This document shows, piece after piece, positions 1 to 5,375 of a stretch of DNA of 9,695 bases. This DNA is from Alphaproteobacteria bacterium UBA6062 (lineage in GTDB: Bacteria; Pseudomonadota; Alphaproteobacteria; Sneathiellales; Sneathiellaceae), in assembly GCA_002428885.1 (NCBI GenBank), contig DIYE01000143.1, forward strand, positions 1-9,695, given 5' to 3'. A program made the translations under genes and the position numbers. Under the pieces are notes generated by a model. That model saw only the letters and a list, made by a program, of their open reading frames with translations. It was not told the origin of the DNA and ran no database searches. The number at the start of each line of letters is the position of its first letter. Positions within the stretch are counted from its first letter, which is position 1.

Positions 1-47
1 CTTTTAAAAAGTTCCGCCGGGGCCTCTTTATTCTTGGAGAGGGACAC
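1..47 (-). CDS. cobT: CobT, cobaltochelatase subunit, N-terminal 15 codons only (runs off the window)
   Basis: Just past the cobS stop codon the minus strand opens a new frame at GTG (47-45) that reads (M)SLSKNKEAPAELFK up to the window edge. The KEAP-E-FK pattern matches the start of CobT proteins as I remember them, and cobT normally follows cobS directly. CobT carries a C-terminal VWA/MIDAS domain and partners CobS and CobN in ATP-driven cobalt insertion into hydrogenobyrinate a,c-diamide in the cytoplasm. The in-frame TAA of cobS lies three bases upstream, so the frame cannot begin earlier, and GTG is the only usual start in this stretch. The three-base gap suggests translational coupling with cobS. 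Only 15 codons are visible, so the call rests on position plus this short match. Confidence 0.75.
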   Translation of the reverse strand, partial: MSLSKNKEAPAELFK

Positions 48-50
48 CGG

Positions 51-1049
51 TTACGAGATCGCTATATTGGCAGCGGATTCCGGAAGCTCTTCGCCAAAGC
101 TCCGCTGGTAATATTCAGCAACAATCGGGCGTTCCATTTCGTCACACTTATTCAGGAAGGTAACTCGGAAGGCGAATCCGACATCGCCGAAGATTTCCGC
201 ATTTTCCGCCCAGGTGATAACGGAGCGGGGGCTCATAACGGTGGAAATGTCACCGGAAATAAAGCCGGACCGGCTGAGATCCGCACAGGCAATCATGGAT
301 TGAACCGTTTTCCGGCCGTCCTCTGTGTCGTAGCTTGGCAGCTTGGACAGGACGATTTCGATTTCCGTATCTTCCGGCAGGTAATTCAGGGTTGTAACAA
401 TATTCCAGCGGTCCATCTGGCCCTGGTTTAGCTGCTGCGTACCATGATACAGGCCGGTGGTGTCACCAAGGCCGATCGTATTGGTTGTTGCAAACATCCT
501 GAAAGCGGCATGCGGGCGGATAACCCGGTTCTGGTCCAGCAGGGTCAACTTACCTTCAACCTCGAGAACACGCTGAATAACGAACATGACATCCGGCCGG
601 CCGGCATCATATTCATCGAATACGATGGCAGTTGGCGACTGAAGGGCCCAAGGCAGGATACCTTCGCGAAACTCCGTTACCTGTTTTCCGTCTCTAAGGA
701 CAATTGCGTCCTTACCGACCAGGTCGATACGGGAAATATGACTGTCCAGATTCACACGGACACAGGGCCAGTTCAGTCGTGCGGCAACCTGCTCGATATG
801 GGTAGACTTACCAGTGCCGTGATAGCCCTGAACCATAACACGGCGGTTATAAGCAAAACCGGCAAGGATGGCCATGGTTGTGTCATGGTCAAACACATAT
901 GTCGGATCCAGATCAGGCACCAGATCACTTGCCTGGCTGAAAGCCGGTACTTCAAGGTCACTGTCGATTTTGAAAACGTCGCGGACTGAAACTTTGGTAT
1001 CCGGGAGATTAATTTCCGGTGCACTTCCGGCAAGTTCTAATGGCGTCAT
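51..1049 (-). CDS. cobS: CobS, ATPase subunit of aerobic cobaltochelatase
   Basis: A 332-aa MoxR-type AAA+ ATPase of full CobS length. With CobT it forms the ATP-driven chaperone-like complex that works with CobN to insert cobalt into the corrin ring in aerobic cobalamin biosynthesis. The N-terminal segment has the CobS signature LPDTKVSVRDVF (residues 15-26). Walker A is GYHGTGKS (75-82), Walker B is AIVFDEYD (141-148), and the sensor-1 region is ATTN (187-190). The stretch GLGDTTGLYHGTQQ (193-206) and the C-terminal FAFRVTFLNKCDE are also characteristic of the family. The ATG gives the expected N-terminus; the Shine-Dalgarno sequence is weak. The J-domain gene ends 57 bases upstream, and cobT starts three bases after the stop. 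No cobalamin riboswitch was recognised upstream. No key residue is missing, so I take it as intact and functional. Confidence 0.97.
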   Translation of the reverse strand: MTPLELAGSAPEINLPDTKVSVRDVFKIDSDLEVPAFSQASDLVPDLDPTYVFDHDTTMAILAGFAYNRRVMVQGYHGTGKSTHIEQVAARLNWPCVRVNLDSHISRIDLVGKDAIVLRDGKQVTEFREGILPWALQSPTAIVFDEYDAGRPDVMFVIQRVLEVEGKLTLLDQNRVIRPHAAFRMFATTNTIGLGDTTGLYHGTQQLNQGQMDRWNIVTTLNYLPEDTEIEIVLSKLPSYDTEDGRKTVQSMIACADLSRSGFISGDISTVMSPRSVITWAENAEIFGDVGFAFRVTFLNKCDEMERPIVAEYYQRSFGEELPESAANIAIS

Positions 1050-1106
1050 AACTAATCCGTATCTTAAATTGGACTTATTCTTTACGGCTGGCTTAAGGTC
1101 CAGACC

Positions 1107-1703
1107 CTAGGAGTTACCGTAAGAAAGAAGGTGTGTATAGGCCTGATTAATGTTTTTTAGAATTTCTTCGGCCTGTTTGTCTCCCCCCCTGATATCAGGG
1201 TGATATTTTTTGGCAAGTTCCTTATGGCGCCGCTTGAGATCTTTCAGGCTGCAACCAGGCTCCAGATTAAGAGTTGCATAGGCTTCCCTCGCCTGAGCGT
1301 CGATGCCTGTCGTTTCCTGAGACCGCTGTCGGGTGTTTTCACCATTATAAGTATGATCATGCCCGGTTTCTCGTCGGAAATCAAAAGGATCGTCATATTG
1401 GAACTCGGGCTTCGGTCCTCCGGACTGACTGCCCAGTTTCCAGGTTGGTCGGTGTCCGGTAATATCTTCATCCTTGTATTTCAGGATTTCATTGTCCGAC
1501 ATACCGTCAAAAAAATTCCAGGATTTGTTGAATTCCCGGATATGAGCGAGGCAGAACCAGTTATAGTCGTCCGGTGTTCCCCGGTCCATCAACCGGGATT
1601 TAGGTGCCCTAAACTCTCCCGGCTCATTGCAATGCTCATGATCACAGGTGCGGACGTTTGGCCGGTCATCTGACAGGGCATGTTTAAAATCATACTTGCT
1701 CAT
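1107..1703 (-). CDS. J-domain protein with an N-terminal Cys/His cluster, adjacent to cobS
   Basis: A 198-aa protein with two parts. Residues about 138-195 form a C-terminal J domain with the diagnostic HPD tripeptide (168-170), preceded by a basic helix II (KRRHKELAKKY). J domains stimulate the ATPase of DnaK/Hsp70. The N-terminal part carries C20-x4-C25 and C51-x2-H54 (WFCLAH), plus the segments EPGEFRAPKSR and FNKSWNFFDGMS. These look conserved in alphaproteobacterial homologues as I recall them, and the C/C/C/H spacing suggests a small zinc site (inference). Residues about 92-135 are hydrophilic and probably a linker. It lacks the Gly/Phe and CxxCxGxG regions of DnaJ, so it is a specialised co-chaperone with unknown client. 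Its place immediately before cobS, conserved from memory, may hint at a link to chelatase assembly, but nothing here proves it. Confidence 0.9.
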   Translation of the reverse strand: MSKYDFKHALSDDRPNVRTCDHEHCNEPGEFRAPKSRLMDRGTPDDYNWFCLAHIREFNKSWNFFDGMSDNEILKYKDEDITGHRPTWKLGSQSGGPKPEFQYDDPFDFRRETGHDHTYNGENTRQRSQETTGIDAQAREAYATLNLEPGCSLKDLKRRHKELAKKYHPDIRGGDKQAEEILKNINQAYTHLLSYGNS

Positions 1704-1738
1704 ACCGGTATTATGGGGCGAGTACAGCCAAGAGGCAA
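1704..1738 (-). promoter_or_regulatory. Candidate sigma-70-type promoter for the J-domain gene, possibly giving a leaderless mRNA
   Basis: On the minus strand TTGCCT (1738-1733) and CATAAT (1715-1710) are separated by 17 bases. Only six bases (ACCGGT) lie between the -10 box and the ATG of the J-domain gene, so transcription would start at or next to the start codon. No Shine-Dalgarno sequence is visible before that ATG, which fits a leaderless message. This is motif evidence only. Confidence 0.4.
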
Positions 1739-1816
1739 GCCGAAGCAGCCTGATAAGTGTTCAGTGTATCATCCTGAAAAGCGGGGCTGGTCTTTGTTGC
1801 GGCCGGATGCATATGA

Positions 1817-1849
1817 TAGCGGGCACAGCTCGCTCGGAAGTGCCCGCTA
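1817..1849 (-). terminator. Strong hairpin just after the XRE-family gene, possible terminator without a U-tract
   Basis: TAGCGGGCAC (1817-1826) and GTGCCCGCTA (1840-1849) are perfect 10-base inverted arms around a 13-base loop. The hairpin begins 11 bases past the stop of the XRE-family gene, where a terminator or 3'-end stabiliser would sit. Neither strand has a run of T after it, so it is not a classical intrinsic terminator. It may act as a mRNA 3'-end hairpin or as a protein site. Confidence 0.45.
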
Positions 1850-1860
1850 AAGGAATGATA

Positions 1861-2289
1861 TCAATCGGAACCCGGTTGTGACAAAGCGCGGGCCAGGTGG
1901 CTTAATGCATCCTGGTAGCGTTCATTTTCGATCAGGGAGAAATTTCGTGCCATTTCGAGACACATCCTCTGACGTGAAGATGTTTCCGTTGTATCTGTCG
2001 GATCAAGGCCTTCAAAGAAATAGTTGATGGGAACATTCAGGGCGGAAGCGATGCTGTACAGGCGTCCGGCGGATATTCGGTTGATGCCGCGTTCGTATTT
2101 GTGGGCCTGTTGGTAGGTAACTCCAATCAGGTTGGCCATCTGTTGCTGGGTAAACCCAAGCAGGATGCGCCTCTCACGGATACGATTGCCGACATGCATA
2201 TCAATATGGCGAATAGGGGCTTCCTCTCCCGTTTTTTCCGGTTTCGAGACGACTTGTACATGTTTTCTAACCTTAGCGTGGACTGTCAT
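1861..2289 (-). CDS. XRE-family (Cro/CI-type) helix-turn-helix transcriptional regulator
   Basis: A 142-aa DNA-binding protein. Residues about 32-92 form an HTH_3 domain: VGNRIRERRILLGFTQQQMA is followed by the turn and recognition helix around GVTYQQAHKYERG (56-68), then ISAGRLYSIASALNVPINYFFEG. The short C-terminal helix region (about 105-138) has no known domain I can name. It resembles the alphaproteobacterial family that includes rhizobial PhrR and PraR, recalled from memory and not tested. I chose ATG at 2289 because GGAGAG lies a few bases upstream. The frame opens five codons earlier at a TTG, and a third possible start (Met31) would leave just the HTH domain. The protein is transcribed divergently from bolA, and the repeats in the shared intergenic region are candidate operators. 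Its targets are unknown. Confidence 0.9.
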   Translation of the reverse strand: MTVHAKVRKHVQVVSKPEKTGEEAPIRHIDMHVGNRIRERRILLGFTQQQMANLIGVTYQQAHKYERGINRISAGRLYSIASALNVPINYFFEGLDPTDTTETSSRQRMCLEMARNFSLIENERYQDALSHLARALSQPGSD

Positions 2290-2512
2290 TTGGCTCTCCA
2301 GCAAATCCAGTGATTGTTTCTAACATTGTACCGTTTATAAATTAAATGAAACTAATATAAGATAAAATTAATTTTCATTTCTCGCAACGATTATTTTCAT
2401 AAATTGAATAATAATATGTCTATACTCGTATATGATAGGTGGAACAAGCCATTCATTCCATGATAAAATTTCGTATTTGTATGAGTTGCAACGTTTTTTA
2501 TACTTGGGAAAC
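2290..2512. promoter_or_regulatory. AT-rich divergent control region between the XRE gene and bolA
   Basis: These 223 bases are clearly richer in A/T than the flanking genes. The minus strand has a -10-like TACAAT (2330-2325) suited to the XRE gene, with no convincing -35. Toward bolA, TTGTAT (2477-2482) and TATACT (2499-2504) are 16 bases apart, which would start transcription only a few bases before the bolA ATG. Other notable elements are an inverted repeat with an extra direct copy (2344-2400), TATAC-TC-GTATA (2421-2432) and the perfect palindrome GTTGCAAC (2485-2492), which lies inside that spacer. Divergent promoters are expected from gene orientation. The individual boxes are tentative. 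Confidence 0.5.
2344..2400. repeat. Inverted repeat AAATGAAA / TTTCATTT plus a third TTTTCAT copy, candidate operator
   Basis: AAATGAAA (2344-2351) is the exact reverse complement of TTTCATTT (2373-2380). A further TTTTCAT at 2394-2400 repeats the TTTTCAT at 2372-2378 with a 22-base offset, close to two helical turns. The set lies in front of the XRE-family gene, so autoregulation is a reasonable guess. In such AT-rich DNA an 8-base match could also arise by chance. Confidence 0.35.
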
Positions 2513-2785
2513 ATGACAACAGTAGCCAGCCGAATTGAAATCAAGCTCAAAACCGCCTTTTCCCCTGCGGAACTCGACGTTGTGGATGAGTCTCATCTAC
2601 ATGCAGGTCACGCGGGTGCCCGTCCTCAGGGAGAAAGTCATTTCCGGGTTAGAATAGTGGCGGAAGCCTTCAGAGGGCAGTCACGAGTGGTTCGTCAGCG
2701 GATGATCTATAAAGAACTCGCAGACGAATTGACAACTGATATTCACGCCTTGGCTTTGGATGTTCAGGCTCCAGACGAAAAATAG
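2513..2785 (+). CDS. bolA: BolA-family protein
   Basis: A 90-aa single-domain BolA protein. It has the motif ESHLHAGHAG (26-35), FRVRIVAEAF (44-53), the SRVVRQRMIY helix (57-66), and the C-terminal IHALALD (77-83) with the conserved histidine at 78. BolA-family proteins pair with monothiol CGFS glutaredoxins through a shared [2Fe-2S] cluster and take part in iron-sulfur or iron regulation; some act on morphology or transcription. I use the internal ATG at 2513, since the family starts near MTTVASRIE. The frame also opens at 2432, but the extra 27 residues look like translated promoter DNA. The Shine-Dalgarno sequence is weak (GGGA). The gene is divergent from the XRE gene and followed by a ribbon-helix-helix gene in the same direction. 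Confidence 0.95.
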   Translation: MTTVASRIEIKLKTAFSPAELDVVDESHLHAGHAGARPQGESHFRVRIVAEAFRGQSRVVRQRMIYKELADELTTDIHALALDVQAPDEK

Positions 2786-2806
2786 TCAGAATTTTTTGCC
2801 CCTTTA

Positions 2807-2834
2807 TTGAAGAGATTGCATCGTCTTCTATATT
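2807..2834 (+). promoter_or_regulatory. Candidate promoter for the ribbon-helix-helix gene
   Basis: TTGAAG (2807-2812) and TATATT (2829-2834) are spaced by 16 bases and would place a transcription start near 2841, about 50 bases before the ATG at 2892. The boxes are closer to the sigma-70 consensus than others nearby. The gene could still be co-transcribed with bolA, as no terminator is evident between them. Confidence 0.4.
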
Positions 2835-2891
2835 CTACTTATGAGAGCATAAATAATATGTTTTCATATTATGTAGTGTATTGGAGCCCCT

Positions 2892-3260
2892 ATGGACAAT
2901 CAGAAACGCCAATCCCTGATTAATGGCAATATCAACATTCAGCACCCTGAAACCGGAGAAGTACACCGGACCAGTATCCGTCTGGAGAAAATAGAGTGGG
3001 ACGCCATGCGGGAAATTTGTCGCCGCAAACGCATGAGCCTTCATAAATTTTGCAGTTTGGTGGACTTTCATCCGCTTCGCGAAGAGCATTCCCGGACATC
3101 ACGGATCCGCTGTGCCATCTTGCAATATTATATTAATCGTAATGCTGTCCTTGAATCAGCTCAAGAGGAACAGGAGAAGGAGAGGCAGCGTCAGGAAAGA
3201 CAGAAGAGTGGATATAAGTACCGTCCCGGCAACCTGTCCGGCGGCACGACCATAGCGTAG
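2892..3260 (+). CDS. Ribbon-helix-helix protein (RHH_4-like), tail antisense to the AEC permease
   Basis: A 122-aa protein with a compact N-terminal domain. HRTSIRLEKIEWDAMREI (25-42) gives the strand and first helix, MSLHKFCSLVD (48-58) the second helix, and SRIRCAILQYYI (70-81) the last helix. This matches the alphaproteobacterial RHH_4 (PF13467) layout, a small DNA-binding fold usually seen in dimers. GGAG (2883-2886) sits five bases before the ATG. The domain ends near residue 82. Residues 89-122 are E/Q/K/R-rich and lie entirely opposite the 3' end of the convergent AEC permease gene, with codons exactly in register. Glu and Gln codons there (GAG, CAG) are the complements of permease Leu codons (CTC, CTG). 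The tail is therefore probably a read-on extension rather than a conserved part. Regulatory targets are unknown. Confidence 0.82.
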   Translation: MDNQKRQSLINGNINIQHPETGEVHRTSIRLEKIEWDAMREICRRKRMSLHKFCSLVDFHPLREEHSRTSRIRCAILQYYINRNAVLESAQEEQEKERQRQERQKSGYKYRPGNLSGGTTIA

Positions 3261-4034
3261 AGAAAAAAGGTAGTTAAAGACGGCGACAGGCATGGTGCAT
3301 TCCAGAATCAGAACGCCTCGGGCTGCGCCTTCCAGGTTAAAGACAGTTGCCAGCGAAAGTCCGACGGCAAAGCCGATCGCCAGTCTGGCAACTGACAAAA
3401 TAACAGATTCTTTCATATGACTGGCGGACAGATTGGCCAGGCTGACACCTAGGGCCATGAGCATGAGGGGGATTGTGATTCCGCCCAGAAGCTTTGTTGT
3501 ATCGAGAATCCAGTCGGGTAATTGCGTATCTGTTGCTCTTAAAGCCAGTGCGATGACAACGGAATATATAAGGGGGGTTTTCAGAAGCTGACTGATCGAT
3601 GTGCTGCCGGATGCCAGCCAGACCCCCAGCGTAAATTGCGCGACAGCGTAAACGGTGAAAAAGGCCAGGGCGAGGGTCAGGCCTTCATCCTGAAAAGCAA
3701 AATAACATAAAGGTAATCCCATATTCCCTGAATTGGGAAAGATGAGCGCCGGCAGATAATCGCGATAGTCCAGTTTGAAGAGCTTCAGGAACCCGAAACA
3801 GATAGGAAGGAAGGCAATCAGGGACAGGAGCGCATAGAGACCGAATTCCAGAAAGTCACTCAGTTTCATTTCCAACTGGGCGAGTGTCGAAAATATGAGA
3901 AGCGGCGCGCCGATATTGGAAACCAGGCCGGTTACGGTTTCCATATGGAAAGCGCGATTTGATTTCGCCCAGTAGAATCCCAGACCGGCACATATCAAGA
4001 CCGGTGCAATGATATTGAAGAGGATTTGGAACAT
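3156..4034 (-). CDS. AEC-family (auxin efflux carrier-like) membrane permease
   Basis: A 292-aa integral membrane protein, mostly hydrophobic, with the two-half arrangement expected of AEC transporters (about ten helices). The hallmark is FPNSGNMGLPLCYF (99-112) in the first half, with the matching second-half elements LGGITIPLMLMALG (183-196) and MPVAVFNYLFSLRYG (248-262). AEC proteins export or import small organic anions in bacteria (malate, for example, in MleP-type members), but the substrate cannot be read from sequence. The C-terminus, with the AGQVAGTVLISTLLS segment, is typical of the family, so its stop at 3156 is the natural end even though it overlaps the convergent RHH gene by 105 bases. 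It starts 53 bases after the CorB-like gene in the same direction and may be the last gene of the aroK-aroB operon. No good Shine-Dalgarno sequence is seen. Confidence 0.9.
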   Translation of the reverse strand: MFQILFNIIAPVLICAGLGFYWAKSNRAFHMETVTGLVSNIGAPLLIFSTLAQLEMKLSDFLEFGLYALLSLIAFLPICFGFLKLFKLDYRDYLPALIFPNSGNMGLPLCYFAFQDEGLTLALAFFTVYAVAQFTLGVWLASGSTSISQLLKTPLIYSVVIALALRATDTQLPDWILDTTKLLGGITIPLMLMALGVSLANLSASHMKESVILSVARLAIGFAVGLSLATVFNLEGAARGVLILECTMPVAVFNYLFSLRYGRAAGQVAGTVLISTLLSFLTLPLLLLFLLS

Positions 4035-4087
4035 AAGAGCGAAACCGTTTGCGGGAACAGACAGGAACGAGGGTTGGAACCTGTTTG

Positions 4088-5365
4088 TTATATCTGCAAA
4101 TTGGTAATTCTCAACTCTGTAATCTGGTTCCGTTCCTTTTTTAGGATTTCAAACTTGAAACCATAGAAGGTGAATGCCTGGCCTTCTTCAGGGATAATCT
4201 TTGCTTCATGGATAACCAGTCCGGCAATGGTTGCGGCTTCCTCGTCAGGAAGGGACCAGTTGCATTTGCGGTTCAGATCCCGGATTGTCACGGCGCCGCG
4301 GCTGATGATCCTGCCTTCCTGAAGGATTTGAACACCCGGGACCTCCACGTCATGTTCATCGGAAATATCACCAACGATTTCTTCCAGAATATCCTCAAGC
4401 GTGACCAGTCCCATCAGCGCGCCATATTCGTCAACGACCAAAGCAAAATGGGCATGTCGCTCCAGAAAGGCGTTAAGCTGGTTGCGAAGGGTTGTTGTTT
4501 CCGGAACGAAATAGGGTTCAGACGATATGTCTTCGATCTTAAGGTCCGTATAGTCACCATGCAGCGGTATGACCGCTCGCAGCAGATCTTTTGCGTGAAT
4601 GACACTGACAATATTTTCCGGATCATCTCGCCACATGGGAAGCCGTGTGTACGGGCTTGTCAGAACCTGGTTGATAATGTCCTGAATAGGTTTGCTGGCA
4701 TCAACGGTTTCCACATTCTTCCGGTGGATCATAATCTCGTTGAGCACCACTTCATCCATATCCAGGATGGTGCCCAGCATGTATTTCTCATGCATGATCA
4801 CACCGGCATCTTCCGAATGCAGGTCAATGGCGCCCCGGAGCTCATCTTGGGCTGCATCGGTTGCCGTATCAGATCCTTCTTCCTGCTGCCCGATGCCGAA
4901 CATGCGAAGGGTAACATCAACCACCGCGTTCACGCCCAGCACAAAGGGTGAGAGGACAAAGACGGCGGGACGCAGAATAGGAGCCACAAAGCGGGCGACA
5001 CGGATCGGGCGGCGCAGCGCATAAGTTTTGGGAAGGACTTCCGCAAAAATAAGAACCAGTGCTGTCATGATAAGCGTGGCATAAGCCACACCGATTTCGC
5101 CAAACAGGGAAATCAACATACTGGTTGCCAGGGCAGAAGCCAGGATATTGACCAGATTGTTGCCAAGTAGAATGGCGCTGATCAGCTTGGTGTGTCGAGC
5201 CCTGAGCCGGTTGACGATCGATGCGCGTTTGTCTCCTGACTGCTCCATCTGGTGCAGGCGGGCACGGGAGGCCCCGGTGAGCGCTGTTTCAGATCCGGAG
5301 AAAAAGCCGGATAACACAAGAAGAAGGACAATTGCCGATAGGGACAATATGGTTTCAAGATCCAT
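4088..5365 (-). CDS. CorB/CNNM-type (HlyC/CorC family) membrane protein with CBS domains
   Basis: A 425-aa protein with the complete family layout. The N-terminal CNNM/DUF21 membrane domain (about 1-150) contains SGFFSGSETALTGASRARL (19-37), LLGNNLVNILASALA (66-80) and FAEVLPKTYAL (107-117). A CBS pair follows (about 205-335), with the MIHRKNVETVD start (212-222) and the DEYGALMGLVTLEDILEEIVG segment (312-332). A C-terminal CorC_HlyC transporter-associated domain (about 342-422) ends with YGFKFEILKKERNQI. Relatives include CorB/YfjD and MpfA, linked to Mg2+ export or homeostasis and regulated by nucleotide binding to the CBS module. The older hemolysin name is misleading. Its length is close to E. 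coli YfjD, and unlike CorC it has the membrane domain. It starts 10 bases after the aroB stop, so it is probably in one operon with aroK-aroB; this adjacency is common in Alphaproteobacteria from memory. Confidence 0.93.
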   Translation of the reverse strand: MDLETILSLSAIVLLLVLSGFFSGSETALTGASRARLHQMEQSGDKRASIVNRLRARHTKLISAILLGNNLVNILASALATSMLISLFGEIGVAYATLIMTALVLIFAEVLPKTYALRRPIRVARFVAPILRPAVFVLSPFVLGVNAVVDVTLRMFGIGQQEEGSDTATDAAQDELRGAIDLHSEDAGVIMHEKYMLGTILDMDEVVLNEIMIHRKNVETVDASKPIQDIINQVLTSPYTRLPMWRDDPENIVSVIHAKDLLRAVIPLHGDYTDLKIEDISSEPYFVPETTTLRNQLNAFLERHAHFALVVDEYGALMGLVTLEDILEEIVGDISDEHDVEVPGVQILQEGRIISRGAVTIRDLNRKCNWSLPDEEAATIAGLVIHEAKIIPEEGQAFTFYGFKFEILKKERNQITELRITNLQI

Positions 5366-5375
5366 TGATCCGGTC

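Noticed and set aside
1050..1106. Possible cobalamin riboswitch or separate promoter ahead of cobS
   Set aside because: The gap is only 57 bases, too short for a B12 riboswitch, and no convincing -35/-10 pair was seen. Only a small GGTC-CA-GACC dyad is present.
2432..2512. Upstream extension of bolA from ATG 2432
   Set aside because: The 27 extra residues come from AT-rich promoter-like DNA and are absent from the usual BolA N-terminus; ATG 2513 gives the normal 90-aa protein.
2786..2806. T-run after bolA (ATTTTTTG) as an intrinsic terminator
   Set aside because: I could not find a GC-rich inverted repeat directly before the T-run, so the structure needed for termination is missing.
4208..4951. 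247-codon plus-strand frame opposite the CorB-like gene
   Set aside because: It is a shadow of the CorB-like coding sequence. The translation is rich in His/Gln/Asn with no family resemblance.
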